DNA of 64,000 bases from CAUTNA01 sp964371145 (GTDB lineage: Bacteria; Pseudomonadota; Alphaproteobacteria; Rs-D84): positions 1 through 64,000 of the forward strand of contig CAYJKO010000003.1 in the NCBI GenBank assembly GCA_964371145.1, given 5' to 3'. The position numbers and the translations under genes were made by a program. Positions 11,167 through 22,100 of this stretch are shown piece by piece. Within the stretch, counting starts at the first letter, position 1. Every line of letters begins with the position of its first letter. The notes below the pieces were generated by a model. That model saw only the letters and a list, made by a program, of their open reading frames with translations, searched no databases and had not been told where the DNA came from.

Positions 11167-11436
11167 TTATTCTTTTGGATATTTATTTTTTATGCCTGTG
11201 ATTTTATCCAACCAAATATTGGTACCATTGATTTTATCCCAATATATCATATCCAATTGTTCGGACATATCGGGATATTCATTAATGCGTTTTTCCAAAT
11301 ATGTTTGGTCTATTATATCAATCGATTTCAATTCTAAAAAATCGCCCGTATCTATTATTTCCATATTCTGATTATTTGCACACATTGCAAATTCCGCATA
11401 TTGTTTTGTTGTGTATGGTTTATTTAATATTTTCAT
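11167..11436 (-). CDS. Phage tail-fibre partner / assembly-type protein
   Basis: An 89-residue soluble protein. The C-terminal half, with YPDMSEQLDMIYWDKI...WLDKITGIKNKYPKE, matches the 'YPs-x-x-x-QLD-x-(L/I)...W...I..(V/I)K..YPK' pattern of short phage proteins encoded next to tail-fibre genes. ATG at 11436 is chosen because AGGAGAA lies 7 nt upstream and overlaps the stop of the upstream fibre gene, giving translational coupling. With the fibre gene it forms a two-gene cassette isolated from the main phage cluster 40 kb away. Confidence 0.6.
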   Translation of the reverse strand: MKILNKPYTTKQYAEFAMCANNQNMEIIDTGDFLELKSIDIIDQTYLEKRINEYPDMSEQLDMIYWDKINGTNIWLDKITGIKNKYPKE

Positions 11437-11438
11437 TT

Positions 11439-11915
11439 TTATTCTCCTGTGTATTCGCAATAACTTTCAGTTCTCCAATAAACGCCCGCCTCTTTATAAA
11501 TTTTGAAAGATGTTTCCGTAAAATTCCCAAAAGAACATCTGTGCAAAGTAGAACTGGCGCAAGAACCCACATAAAATTCCAAACCAGATGTTTTTTTCAC
11601 CATCAAATTGACAGTGGTTCCAGATGGAACACCGGACAAAACATAACCGCCCTGTTCGCACCAATATTTTATTTCACCTGTTTGTGTATCGGTCTCGCGA
11701 AATATTTTATACCAATTGTTATCATTTTGATATGATTCAATTAATTCAAAATTAACATTTCCACCGCCGCCGGAAATTTCCAAACCGCCCGGTGTTTCGC
11801 CGTCGTGAATCCGTAAAGTTTTTTTATCTGTATCCATAGTCAGTTCGCCAATGGCCCCTGTAAAATTTTCATGTTCGGCCGTGGTTCCGCGCCGAATTTG
11901 TATTTGTCGACTCAT
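11439..11915 (-). CDS. Orphan phage-type tail-fibre/adhesin protein 1
   Basis: A 158-residue protein. The N-terminal ~45 residues (QIQIRRGTTAEHENF, GAIGELTMDTDKKTLRIHDG) form the attachment domain found at the N-terminus of many phage tail-fibre and tropism-determinant proteins. A GGGG hinge (about residues 51-54) leads to a ~100-residue Cys-containing C-terminal domain that would bind the receptor. AAAAGGAGA precedes the start. It closely resembles the N-terminus of the fibre at 29423-30004, but the C-terminal domain is unrelated. That is the usual design for swapping receptor specificity. Confidence 0.78.
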   Translation of the reverse strand: MSRQIQIRRGTTAEHENFTGAIGELTMDTDKKTLRIHDGETPGGLEISGGGGNVNFELIESYQNDNNWYKIFRETDTQTGEIKYWCEQGGYVLSGVPSGTTVNLMVKKTSGLEFYVGSCASSTLHRCSFGNFTETSFKIYKEAGVYWRTESYCEYTGE

Positions 11916-11936
11916 ATTTATTTTCTCCTTTTATAT

Positions 11937-11963
11937 ATAAAAAAAAGCCCGATTATATCGGGC
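11937..11963 (-). terminator. Leader terminator B of orphan fibre 1
   Basis: On the minus strand the stem GCCCGAT/ATCGGGC is followed by eight T. It sits between the promoter and the Shine-Dalgarno sequence of the fibre gene, so it attenuates that gene rather than ending an upstream one. Confidence 0.8.
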
Positions 11964-11965
11964 AA

Positions 11966-11988
11966 TAAAAAACGACGCAATTCGCGTC
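11966..11988 (-). terminator. Leader terminator A of orphan fibre 1
   Basis: On the minus strand the stem GACGC/GCGTC with loop GAATT is followed by GTTTTTT. It begins about 6 nt after the predicted transcription start. Confidence 0.75.
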
Positions 11989-12000
11989 ATCAATGAATGT

Positions 12001-12029
12001 ATTATAACAGAAATCACATAAAAAATCAA
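12001..12029 (-). promoter_or_regulatory. Promoter of orphan fibre 1
   Basis: On the minus strand it reads TTGATT (12024-12029), a 17-nt spacer and TATAAT (12001-12006). Both hexamers and spacing are identical to the promoter of fibre 2 (29327-29355), and the spacers share TTTATGT-S-ATTT. Confidence 0.8.
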
Positions 12030-12107
12030 GACGATTTATATTTTTGAAAAATATCTGAAAAAAGTTCTTGCGTTATAAAAAAAAATAAGTTAATATAGCA
12101 TAGCAAT

Positions 12108-12183
12108 TCGGGTATAGTTCAGTCGGTAGAACAGTGGACTGTTAATCCATATGTCGCTGGTTCGAGTCCAGCTACCCGAGCCA
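12108..12183 (+). tRNA. tRNA-Asn(GTT)
   Basis: Cloverleaf with acceptor TCGGGTA/TACCCGA, anticodon loop CTGTTAA (GTT), T-loop TTCGAGT and an encoded CCA. A terminator hairpin follows. Confidence 0.95.
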
Positions 12184-12188
12184 AGATT

Positions 12189-12217
12189 TAAAACCAGGCG
12201 AAAGTCTGGTTTTTTAT
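12189..12217 (+). terminator. Intrinsic terminator after tRNA-Asn
   Basis: The stem AAACCAG/CTGGTTT is followed by a T-run. Confidence 0.8.
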
Positions 12218-12232
12218 TACGAAAAACAAATA

Positions 12233-12260
12233 TTGACAAAATAGATTTTATGTGCATAAT
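12233..12260 (+). promoter_or_regulatory. Sigma70-type promoter
   Basis: TTGACA (12233-12238), a 16-nt spacer and CATAAT (12255-12260), upstream of the small membrane protein and the GNAT pair. Confidence 0.7.
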
Positions 12261-12284
12261 CATAAGTAACAACAGGATAAAAAA

Positions 12285-12575
12285 ATGAAATTAACAAATA
12301 AAAAAATCAGAATAACTGCCCTGGCCGCACTATGTGTTTTTATAACCAGCTTTACAGTGGCATACCAACGTGAATCAAATCAAACAATCAAACAACCACA
12401 ATCTGAAAACCAAATCAAAAATCATATAACTGATTCTTTGACAAATGTTTGTACAGACGGTGCAAAACGCGCTGAAATTCTTGAACAAATTGGAAAATGT
12501 AACGATTTAAACGATTCAATTAAACTTAAAATCGATTCCATTGCTACCGCTGTTGCAAAACAAAGAAATAAATAA
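12285..12575 (+). CDS. Small membrane-anchored/exported protein
   Basis: A 96-residue protein with one N-terminal hydrophobic segment (about 9-26) after a basic start, i.e. a signal anchor or uncleaved signal peptide. The rest is a polar, Gln/Asn/Lys-rich, probably helical domain with two cysteines (CTDGAKRAEILEQIGKC). I do not recognise it. It resembles in design the three tiny proteins at 37944-38772. AGGAT precedes the start. It heads a three-gene unit with two acetyltransferases. Confidence 0.6.
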   Translation: MKLTNKKIRITALAALCVFITSFTVAYQRESNQTIKQPQSENQIKNHITDSLTNVCTDGAKRAEILEQIGKCNDLNDSIKLKIDSIATAVAKQRNK

Positions 12576-12580
12576 TCGCT

Positions 12581-13165
12581 ATGAAAACAGAAATATCTTT
12601 AATTAAATTAGGATTAACAAATGGCTTGGCCGCATCCCATGACATATACAGCATGATCAATTCTAATCGTGACAGATTAGAACCATGGTTCTGGTGGACA
12701 AACAATATATTCACGGGCACGATGGTTCAAAGCATATTATTTATTTTATTTTATATAACCAGCACAAAATGGAAAAAATTAAAACATTCTATTTCGGCTT
12801 CCAATCAATATGACGAACAATTTTTAATATATTTTAACAATGAATTATCCGGATTGATGGGATTAGATAATATAGACACAGAAAAACAAGACGCGGAAAT
12901 ATGGTATTTGATTTCTAAAAATATCGAAGGCCGTGGCATTGCTTCGAATTCTTTAAAAACTTTGGAAAAATATTCTTATAATATAAAAAATTTGAAATCA
13001 TTATATGCAAAAACCGCATCTGGCAACATCAAATCTGAAAAAATTTTAAAATTGAATAATTATAAAATGGGCAAAATTGAATTTCGCGATGGCACAATAT
13101 TGGGCGGAAAACAAAACTTGAATTTAAAAGTCTGGGAAAAACAGTTGAAAGGGAAAGGCAAATAA
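12581..13165 (+). CDS. GNAT-family N-acetyltransferase
   Basis: A 194-residue protein with the RimJ/RimL-like GNAT layout. An N-terminal RDRLEPWFWW segment is followed by a hydrophobic stretch and the acetyl-CoA site region GLMGLDNIDTE...AEIWYLISKNIEGRGIASNSL (pyrophosphate loop at EGRGIAS). YAKTASGNIKSEKILKLNNYK follows. The family acetylates N-terminal amino groups, ribosomal proteins or small amines; the substrate here is unknown. The next gene is a close paralogue, separated by 1 nt. Confidence 0.8.
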   Translation: MKTEISLIKLGLTNGLAASHDIYSMINSNRDRLEPWFWWTNNIFTGTMVQSILFILFYITSTKWKKLKHSISASNQYDEQFLIYFNNELSGLMGLDNIDTEKQDAEIWYLISKNIEGRGIASNSLKTLEKYSYNIKNLKSLYAKTASGNIKSEKILKLNNYKMGKIEFRDGTILGGKQNLNLKVWEKQLKGKGK

Positions 13166-13166
13166 T

Positions 13167-13739
13167 ATGAACAAAAATATTACTCTGGAAAAGGTCAAAT
13201 ATAAAAATTTATTTGAAAGAAGAAATGAATTTTACCAAATAATTGATTCTAACCGCGATCGATTATATCCGTGGTTTTATTGGGCTTCTAAATTTTATAC
13301 AGGAAACATTTTCAAAACATTGGCATTCTTTTCGCTTTACCTGCTTAATTCTAAAGCAGATGAATTAATATGCAAAATAGATAAAAAATATTTTTACGAT
13401 GAAATGTTTTTTATTTTGCGCGATAATAAATTAATTGGTGCGTCCGGATTGGGGAACATTTCAAAAAATACCGAAGCCGAAGTATGGATGTATATTTCAA
13501 AAGACAACGAAGACCAAGGCATTGCGTCCCAATCTTTAAAAATGACAGAAAAATATTCTTATGATATAAAAAATTTAAAATCATTATACGCAACAACTAT
13601 GCCAGATAATTTAAAAGCAGAACGTACGTTAAAAACAAACGAATACCGTTTATACGGACGCCAAACACGATATATGCACCATATTAGAAATGAAACAATA
13701 TTAAAAATCTGGAAAAAGCAATTGGGAAAAACCAAATAA
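13167..13739 (+). CDS. GNAT-family N-acetyltransferase (paralogue)
   Basis: A 190-residue protein with the same order of elements as the gene before it: SNRDRLYPWFYWA, GASGLGNISKNTEAEVWMYIS, the acetyl-CoA loop EDQGIASQSL and ATTMPDNLKAERTLKTNEYRL. It is a clear tandem duplicate. The Q-x-x-G-I-A loop has Asp-Gln in place of Gly-Arg, so CoA binding may differ from the sister enzyme. Substrate unknown. Confidence 0.8.
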   Translation: MNKNITLEKVKYKNLFERRNEFYQIIDSNRDRLYPWFYWASKFYTGNIFKTLAFFSLYLLNSKADELICKIDKKYFYDEMFFILRDNKLIGASGLGNISKNTEAEVWMYISKDNEDQGIASQSLKMTEKYSYDIKNLKSLYATTMPDNLKAERTLKTNEYRLYGRQTRYMHHIRNETILKIWKKQLGKTK

Positions 13740-13741
13740 AA

Positions 13742-13772
13742 AAAAAGACCGCATTTTGCGGTCTTTTTTTTA
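13742..13772. terminator. Bidirectional intrinsic terminator
   Basis: The stem AAGACCGCA/TGCGGTCTT has A- and T-runs and lies between the GNAT pair and trpS. Confidence 0.9.
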
Positions 13773-14795
13773 TTAAATCGGTAATGATATTTTTCGTCCC
13801 AACATTGCAATTGACACACGATTTAAAACCGAACTGGCCAATGCACGGGCTTTTTCAACACCATCGCACAAAATATCGTCCAATGTCGCTGTATTATTCA
13901 TCAAATCATTGTAATATTCACGTTTTTCTTTTAAGACTTCGTTGACTTTTTCAAATAATTTAGTCTTCAATTCACCATAACCATGTCCACCGCGGGTAAA
14001 CATATCACGTAATGCTGCGATTTCTTCACCATTTCCGAAATGTTTATACAATTGGAATATTGTTGAATTTTCCGGATCTTTGGATTCATCCGGTGTTTTA
14101 GAATCTGTTATTATTTTCATAATTAATTTTTTCAATTCAGATTCCGGCGCAAAAATAGGAATTTGATTATTATAACTTTTGCTCATTTTACGACCGTCCA
14201 GTCCCGGGATTAATCCTGCATCTTCTTTTATAGATACGTCCGGCAATTTTAAAACATCTGCGCCATATATTGCATTCATAGAACCCGCTATATCACGTGC
14301 AAATTCTACGTGTTGTTTTTGATCACGTCCGACCGGCACGATGTCTGCGTCATATAATAATATGTCGGCTGCCATCAAAACAGGATATGTATATAAACCC
14401 ATATTAACACCGAAATCTGCATCATTACCCGCCGCCAGATTTTTATCACGTTTATCTTTATAAGAATGCGCACGATTCATTAAACCTTTGGATGTTATAT
14501 TCATTAATAAATTTTCCAATTGCGCAACCTCTGGCACATCAGACTGACGGAAGAATATAGTTTTATTTGGATCCAGACCCAACGCCAACAAAGTCGCAAC
14601 CAATTCATGGGTATATTGCCCTATTTCTGATGGGTTTTGTATAATGTTCAAAGCATGTAAATCAGCAATAAAAACAATGACTGTGTTTTCAGATTTCACC
14701 ATTTCCAAAATTGGTTTGATTGCCCCAACATAGTTCCCCACGTGCGGTGTTCCGGTTGGTTTGATTCCTGTTAAAATGACTTTTTCTTCATTCAT
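13773..14795 (-). CDS. trpS: Tryptophanyl-tRNA synthetase
   Basis: A 340-residue class I synthetase that charges tRNA-Trp. The HIGH-type motif is GTPHVGNYVGA (about 15-25) and the KMSKS loop is GRKMSKSYNN (about residue 200). The segment VPVGRDQKQHVEFARDIA is diagnostic of TrpRS. The length is normal. AAGG lies upstream of the ATG. Monocistronic, divergent from the SIMPL-protein gene. Confidence 0.96.
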   Translation of the reverse strand: MNEEKVILTGIKPTGTPHVGNYVGAIKPILEMVKSENTVIVFIADLHALNIIQNPSEIGQYTHELVATLLALGLDPNKTIFFRQSDVPEVAQLENLLMNITSKGLMNRAHSYKDKRDKNLAAGNDADFGVNMGLYTYPVLMAADILLYDADIVPVGRDQKQHVEFARDIAGSMNAIYGADVLKLPDVSIKEDAGLIPGLDGRKMSKSYNNQIPIFAPESELKKLIMKIITDSKTPDESKDPENSTIFQLYKHFGNGEEIAALRDMFTRGGHGYGELKTKLFEKVNEVLKEKREYYNDLMNNTATLDDILCDGVEKARALASSVLNRVSIAMLGRKISLPI

Positions 14796-14920
14796 ATTTA
14801 TATCGCCTTTTTATTAAATCGGATTTTATATTAGCATTAATTCGGAATGTTTTCAAGTCTATAAATATTCCTTTACATTAAAATAATAATATCTATAATA
14901 ATTAAAAAGAGAGGAAAATT

Positions 14921-15691
14921 ATGTTTAATCAATTAAAACAAAAAATTAAATCAATCGGATTAAAGTTGGGCTTTGGCGCGGTGGGGATTGCCATCATATT
15001 GTCGGCTGGATTAATGTTCGGCGGCTTTTTTATTGGCAACGGAGTATATCAATCTTTGGCAACACGCACAGTAACGGTCAAAGGATTGGCAGAAAAAGAT
15101 GTAATCGCAGACACGGCCATTTGGAACATAAAAATTAACCGCGTGGGGAACAACTTAACAACCGTTCAAAAAGAAATTGATTCTGACATTAAAAAAATCA
15201 AAACATTTTTAACAGATGCGGGATTCGTTGCGGATGACATAAAAAACGGCCGGGTCCAAGTGCGCGACAAATTCGCGGGATATTCCATGGCAGAAAGACA
15301 ACAACAATCTGGCGACAGATACGTGATCGAAACGGGAGTATTCATCCGCAGCCATAATGTCGAATTGGTGGATTCCGTATCCCGTGAAATGGGCGAATTA
15401 ATTAAACAAGGCGTAACAATTACCGAAGATTATGCGGGACCTGTTTATTTATTTAACGGATTAAATGATATAAAAATGGAAATGATAGAATCTGCGACGA
15501 AAAACGCTCGCGCATCTGGCGAACAATTTGCAAAAGATGCGGACGCAAAATTGGGTAAAATAAAATCTGCAAACCAAGGCGTTTTTTCTATTACGGCACG
15601 CGATCCATTGGATTCATGGTCAAACAATGAAAAAGCATCCATCGATAAAAAGGTACGCGTAGTATCCACAATAACATTTTATTTAAAATAA
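14921..15691 (+). CDS. SIMPL-domain (DUF541) periplasmic protein
   Basis: A 256-residue protein anchored by one N-terminal hydrophobic helix (about 21-46), followed by the SIMPL/DUF541 domain (RTVTVKGLAEKDVIADTAIW... to VRVVSTITFYLK). Family members are exported proteins linked to oxidative-stress tolerance and envelope homeostasis, with no established catalytic activity. AGAGAGGAAA precedes the start. Single gene with its own terminator. Confidence 0.88.
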   Translation: MFNQLKQKIKSIGLKLGFGAVGIAIILSAGLMFGGFFIGNGVYQSLATRTVTVKGLAEKDVIADTAIWNIKINRVGNNLTTVQKEIDSDIKKIKTFLTDAGFVADDIKNGRVQVRDKFAGYSMAERQQQSGDRYVIETGVFIRSHNVELVDSVSREMGELIKQGVTITEDYAGPVYLFNGLNDIKMEMIESATKNARASGEQFAKDADAKLGKIKSANQGVFSITARDPLDSWSNNEKASIDKKVRVVSTITFYLK

Positions 15692-15722
15692 AAAAAGACC
15701 CCGAATTCGGGGTCTTTTTTTG
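15691..15722. terminator. Bidirectional intrinsic terminator
   Basis: The stem AAGACCCCGAA/TTCGGGGTCTT is flanked by A- and T-runs, between the SIMPL gene and the DUF378 gene. Confidence 0.9.
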
Positions 15723-15733
15723 TGATGCAATTT

Positions 15734-15940
15734 TTATGCTTCTTCGCGTTTATGTGCCAACATTGCGATAATGCAGAATACCGCTGACAAACCGACCGCA
15801 CAATAAATGATTGCGGATAAAATTGACATCGGTCCAAACAACCAAGCAACCAAATTAAAACCGAAAAATCCAATTAAACCCCAATTTAATGCACCGATTA
15901 ATACCAATGGTTTAAATAAATATCTGTGTAATTCTTTCAT
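15734..15940 (-). CDS. DUF378 small membrane protein
   Basis: A 68-residue protein with two transmembrane helices. The motif LVLIGALNWGLIGFFGFNLVAWLFG is characteristic of DUF378 (about residues 12-36). The function of the family is not established. A Shine-Dalgarno GGAGAAA lies upstream. Monocistronic. Confidence 0.85.
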   Translation of the reverse strand: MKELHRYLFKPLVLIGALNWGLIGFFGFNLVAWLFGPMSILSAIIYCAVGLSAVFCIIAMLAHKREEA

Positions 15941-16077
15941 TTTTTTTCTCCAATATTTTTTATTATTTAAAAATCTTAAATTTTCAAGATTTATGAATTA
16001 CATTTTATCGGATTTTGCCAATATTTTCCGCAGGTTTATATTCTTAAAAAAATATATAAAAAAACCGAAAAAAGCAC

Positions 16078-16106
16078 TTGCGCAAAAAATCCCAATTTTG
16101 TACCAT
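16078..16106 (+). promoter_or_regulatory. Probable promoter of the giant surface protein
   Basis: TTGCGC (16078-16083), a 17-nt spacer and TACCAT (16101-16106). The match is moderate. Confidence 0.4.
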
Positions 16107-16138
16107 GGCGATGTATACAATTGAAAGGAATAGAGAAT

Positions 16139-19100
16139 ATGCGAATTAAATCCGTATTATTGGGGATTTTTGCAACCGTGTTAACGGTGTTTTTCGCCAC
16201 ACCCGCCATTTCGGCACCGGGTCCGGGTATGGATATTCAATTTACCACCGGTACAACAACGTGGAGAGAACCCGTTAAAATAGCATATGGTGCGGGATAC
16301 TCTATACCAACCCAATTCAGCGATGTCTTTGAATTATATAATTCCGCCACCGGCGTGGCATTGCCATCAACTCTTACAAGCTCTGGCGTTTATGCAGGTG
16401 CACGTTCCTGGACAAATATAGATCCAAGCACAACAAAATATCGTTTGAAAAACTCTGGAACATCTTGGGGTGGCGCAACCGACATTTCATACATGTTCAG
16501 CAATGCAACCGCTTTGAAATCTATTGAATTGCCAGCGGATTGGGGGAACGCCAGAAACGTATCTGGATTATTCCATTATTGTACAAATTTAGAATCAATT
16601 ACATATGATGGATACACCGGTTCTGAAAATGTTATATTGCCACCAAACTGGGGGACTGTCACAAACGCATCATTTATGTTTGAACAGGCAAAATCATTGG
16701 ATTCTATTTTGTTGCCGACCACATGGGGCAACATCACCCATATCGACGGAATGTTTGACAACACGCACGCTTTGACGTCTTTGAAATACAATGGATATGC
16801 CGCTTCGGGCAGCGCATTCCCAGTCAGTTGGGGCAATATTACCCACGCAAGACGCCTGTTTGGAACTGAATCAGATTGGATGGGCGAACCGCACACCAGA
16901 ATAGAATCATTGACATTACCCAGTACGTGGGCAAACATGATAGATGTAACAGGGATGCTTCAAGAAACATATTCATTAAAAACAATTAAATACCACGGAT
17001 ACAATGGCACTGCAAACGTATTACCAACCAGTTGGGGCAACGTTACACTTGCGACAGATTTTATGCATGCAACAACATCTTTACCATCCATTGTTATTCC
17101 CGCAACGTGGGGCAACAACATGACTGATTTATCAAACTTTATATCTTCATCGGCCATTACATCCATAAAAATTCATGGATACAACGGATCCGAAAACTTA
17201 TTGCCCGCATCTTGGAATAACGTAACAATTTTAGACGGCATGTTTTGGTCTTCCCCATATCTGGAATCGATTGTTTTGCCAGAAAGCTGGGGAAATGTGA
17301 CAAATACACGAACTATGTTTCAAAGTGCAGGCGCGTTAAAATTTATAACTATACCAAAAATATCCGAATGGTCAGGGATTTCTGACAGCACGTACATGTT
17401 CGACAGAACAGGTTTTTGGCAAAAAGGTGACGGCATCCCAAGAGATTTAAATAATGACGGCCAATTCATATCTTTAATGTCACCAGAAAACACTGTATTC
17501 CCAAGAGAATCATGGAAAATTGGAATTGGTTTAGATGGTTTGTGCCCCTATGAATCAACACCCGGATGGACAAACGAGAGCAGTGCCAACAGCTGCAAAC
17601 AAACTTTGGCAATAGCATTAGAAAACCATTCTTTTATACCAAATCAATACAGATATTGTTCTTCTGGGAAACTTACCCAAAGATCTACTTATGGAGAATG
17701 GGACCCAAACCAAATGACTCTGCAAAGTTGCGATTTTTCGGAATACGATATATCATTTAACACTTCTTCCTACACAGATTATTACAATGCTTTTTCGGGC
17801 ACTTTTGAACTGTATAATTCTACAACTGACGTTGCGTTAACCCTGGGATCAGATATTGATATGGGCGTGCCATTATGGACAGGAATTAATTCAAATACAA
17901 AATATCGTTTCAGCGACGGATTAAAAAAATGGAACGGAAGAACGTACACAGATACAATGTTTGAATCATCTTCTTTGCTATCCATTGAATTGCCGGACAG
18001 ATGGGATTCCATCACATCAACAACCGGTATGTTTGCGGGCGCCAACCAATTAACATCTGTTATATTGCCAACAAATTGGGAAAACGTTACAGAAACGCGT
18101 TTTATGTTTTACAATACATCATTACAATCATTGCAAACATATGCATCTGCATCCGCGACCCGACAACCCAACCATTTACCGAATTCATGGGGAAACATCA
18201 CAAACATTGAAGAAATGTTTACAAGCAATGATGAATTAACCGTTGCGCATTTACCAAATTCTTGGAATGCAATTACGGATGCGTCAGATTTATTTGAAAA
18301 TTCAACAAAACTGAACAATGTAAAAATCCCAACAACGTGGGGATCTATATCATCGGCTAATCGAGCAAAAATGTTTTTGAACACAGATTTTATGTGTTAT
18401 TCAAACGCAACCATAGATGGGACTTCTGCCCAATCCCGAGCCAGCCAAGAATTTCCAAATCCTCCATTTTTGGCAAATGGAAATACGGGTGCAAACATCG
18501 GATTAACCAATTTACCACCGTGTGAAACTTCTATTACGTGTAACCCGGGTCATTATTTGCCGGCAGGATCTCTGGCGTGCGTTATATGCCCACCGGGTGA
18601 TTATTGCCCAAACACAACAACACACGATTACGATTCTTTGAATCCGGTTGGACCCGCAACGGAACTGGGAAGATATGATTGTCCAACCATTTATATTGAC
18701 AACCCAACGTCCGGGCAAGACGCAATAACAGATTGTTATGTCACAACAGATACCGGTCAATACATTAAAACTGCAAATGATGAGTTCCAAACAACATGTC
18801 CCGCGCGAAGCTATTGCCCGTCCGATGATATTAATTACGGTTCAACCGGTAATTTACAAACATGCCCTGCATTAACATCTGGTTGGTTGGACGACACAAT
18901 TTCTGGCGCAAATTGTGCCCAAACAAAATCTTTCACAAATGACGCAGACACAAATGCAGAATTAATAGAACTGGGATTTGAACATTGCAAAACAGGAACT
19001 TTTGCACAAACCGCGGACTATGGAGATGCTTGGGGCGCAACAACCGTCATTAATTGCGAATTTGATAAATATGACATTGCGTTCAACGCGGACACAAATG

Positions 19101-22100
19101 GCACAAATCAATTTAATGCTATATTTGAATTATTGGACACATCAGACAATGTAATACCAACATCTGGCAATGCGGCAAACGCCGACAATTACAGATTTAA
19201 TGACGCGTACAAACAATGGAATGGCGCTAATTACAATGCTCTATTTAATGGAATAACACAATTGACCCGCGTGACTATTCCTGAATTTAATTCAACAGGC
19301 ACCGGCAAAACCACAAATTCCATGTTCAAAGGTGCGACATCTGTGAATTCTGTAACTTTGCCACGCACATGGGGAAACGTAGAACAGGCCTATGAAATGT
19401 TTTTCGGTGCGGCATCTTTGCCAAATATTGCAACATACGCATCCCCTACGTCCGCCCCGGCCGCAAACCATTTGCCAAGTGATTGGGGTAACATGAAAAA
19501 CACATCATATATGTTTTCTGGTGCAACCGGATTAACATCCGCCGCACTACCAGAGCAATGGGGCCCTGTCCACACACACATAATACGTATGTTTTCGGAT
19601 ACATCGAATTTAAACGTTGCCGTACTGCCAGATGACTGGGGCATATTAACACATGCATATGGAATATTTGAAAACGCAACATCTTTATCTTCAATTGTAT
19701 TACCAAATAATTGGGGGTCTACAATATCAACGGCTAACCGTGGTGCAATGTTTTTAAATACAGATTTTGTGTGCTATGGTGACGCAATTGTGAATGGTAC
19801 ATCGGCACAATCCCCAGCCGCGAGGCAATTCCCAAATCCGCCATTTTTGGCAAATGGAAATACAGGCGCAAATATTGGATTAACAGATTTACCACCGTGT
19901 TCTACAACAATAACTTGCGAAGCCGGAGATTACATAGCAGCCAACACAACAACATGTACGGTTTGTCCATTGGGCGATTATTGTCCGGATGAAACAACGT
20001 ATACATATACATATGATAATCCGGTTGGACCAACATCTGATATGGGTCGATATGATTGTGAAAACGGATATACAGACAACGAATATACAGGCCGCTGGTC
20101 TCGCGCACAATGTCAAATATTGGCAACGGCCGGAAAATATGTTGCAACAGCCGGTGATGGGTTAACAACATGTCTGGGCGATGATTATTGTCCGGGCGGA
20201 GAAAAATTCTTTTTCGAAACGGGTGCTGGCGGACAAATAACCGGCGGTAACACACAGTGCCCATCTGGTTACGATTATAACACAGAACCCGGAAAATCTT
20301 TGGCAACACAATGTCAAGCACGCACCACGGCGGGAAATTATATTGCAACCTCAAATGATTCAACCCAAACAATATGTCCGGCATACGATTATTGCGAAGG
20401 CGGTGACATTATAAATTACGGATCAACCGGCGGAAATGATAATTGCCCGACCATTTATGTTGATAATCCCGCAACCGGTCAAGACGCGGAAACAGATTGT
20501 TATGTGACAACGGATAATGGTCAATATATTAAAACCGCAAACGACGGATTTCAAACAACATGTCCCGCAAACAGCAATTGCCCATCTGGCAACATTAATT
20601 ATGGAAACACCGGCATAATCGAAACGTGTCCTGCGACAACAGATGGTTGGAGCAATGACACAATTTCTGGTGCGGATTGCGCCCAAACAAAAACTTTTAC
20701 CAATGATGCGACTACAAACACAGAATTAAACACATTGGGATTTGAACATTGTAAAACAGGAACCTTTGTGCAAACGGCCGGTTTTGACGAAGCATGGGGT
20801 GCAACAACCGTTATTAATTGTGATTTTGACACATATGACATTGCATTCAACGCCACGACCAGCATCACAACCGCTTTTAATAACATATTTGAATTATTGG
20901 ATTCGTCAGACGCGATTACCACAACCGCAACGGATGCAGACAATTACAGATTCAAAGACGCATATAAAAAATGGAACGGTTCTAATTACGCATCTTTATT
21001 TCAAAACGTTACACAATTAACACGTGTGACATTACCAGAATTTGATTCAACCGGCACCGGCAAAACAACGAACAATATGTTTTCTGGCGCAATCGGATTA
21101 ACATCTGTGATTTTGCCAAATGATTGGGGCAATGTGACAAGTACAGCATATATGTTTTTTAATGCGGACGCTTTGACATCTGTGACATTACCAGATGATT
21201 GGGGCAACATCACCACGACAAACAGCATGTTCAGATACATGGATAATTTAACATCTGTACAATTACCACGAACATGGGGAAATTCATTAACAAATATCGC
21301 ATATATGTTTGACGGTTGCGCTTCATTAACCAATTTTGGAACATATTCATCTGAAACTGGCGCATTGGAAAACAACAAATTACCACAAAGCTGGAATAAT
21401 ATAACCATTGTCGGATACCTGTTCCGCAACGCAATCGGATTGACATCTGTCACATTACCGGATTCTTGGCACGGTGTACAAGAAACATTATTTATGTTTG
21501 CGGGCGCAACATCTTTGACATCTGTTGTTTTGCCAGAATTTTGGGCAGATGTGTTTAATGCAAAAGACATGTTTAATGGCGCAACGAATTTGACCAATAT
21601 AGTATTACCAAAAGGCTGGGAAGGTATAATCACATCAGAAAGAAGAGATATGTTTGCAAACACAGGATTTTTATGTTATTCAGATTCTGATACATCTTTG
21701 GGCGGAAATTTTGCAAGATCACGCGCCAGCACAGAATTCCCAAATCCGCCATTTTTGACAGAAGGAAATACGGGCGCCGATATAGGTTTGGGTGATTTGC
21801 CAACATGTGAAGCATCCATAACATGTAACCCCGGGTTTTATATAAAAGCGGGAACATTATTCTGTTCGGATTGCCCTGGGGATTCTTATTGTCCGGATAC
21901 AACAACATATGATTATGATTTCGACAACACAGGCCCTGCCGCAGACATGGGAAAAGAACCGTGTCCGACAGATTATTTAGATAACACTGATTTAAATAAA
22001 ATCGCAGAGAATCAATGCCAAATTCAAACAACTGGCGGGTATTATATCGCGACCGCGAAATCCGGCACAGAAATTATATGTCCATCTACCAGTTATTGCG

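Noticed and set aside
20599..21663. Long minus-strand ORFs inside the giant surface gene
   Set aside because: They mirror the repeated LRR codons, lack ribosome sites and change frame with the repeats.
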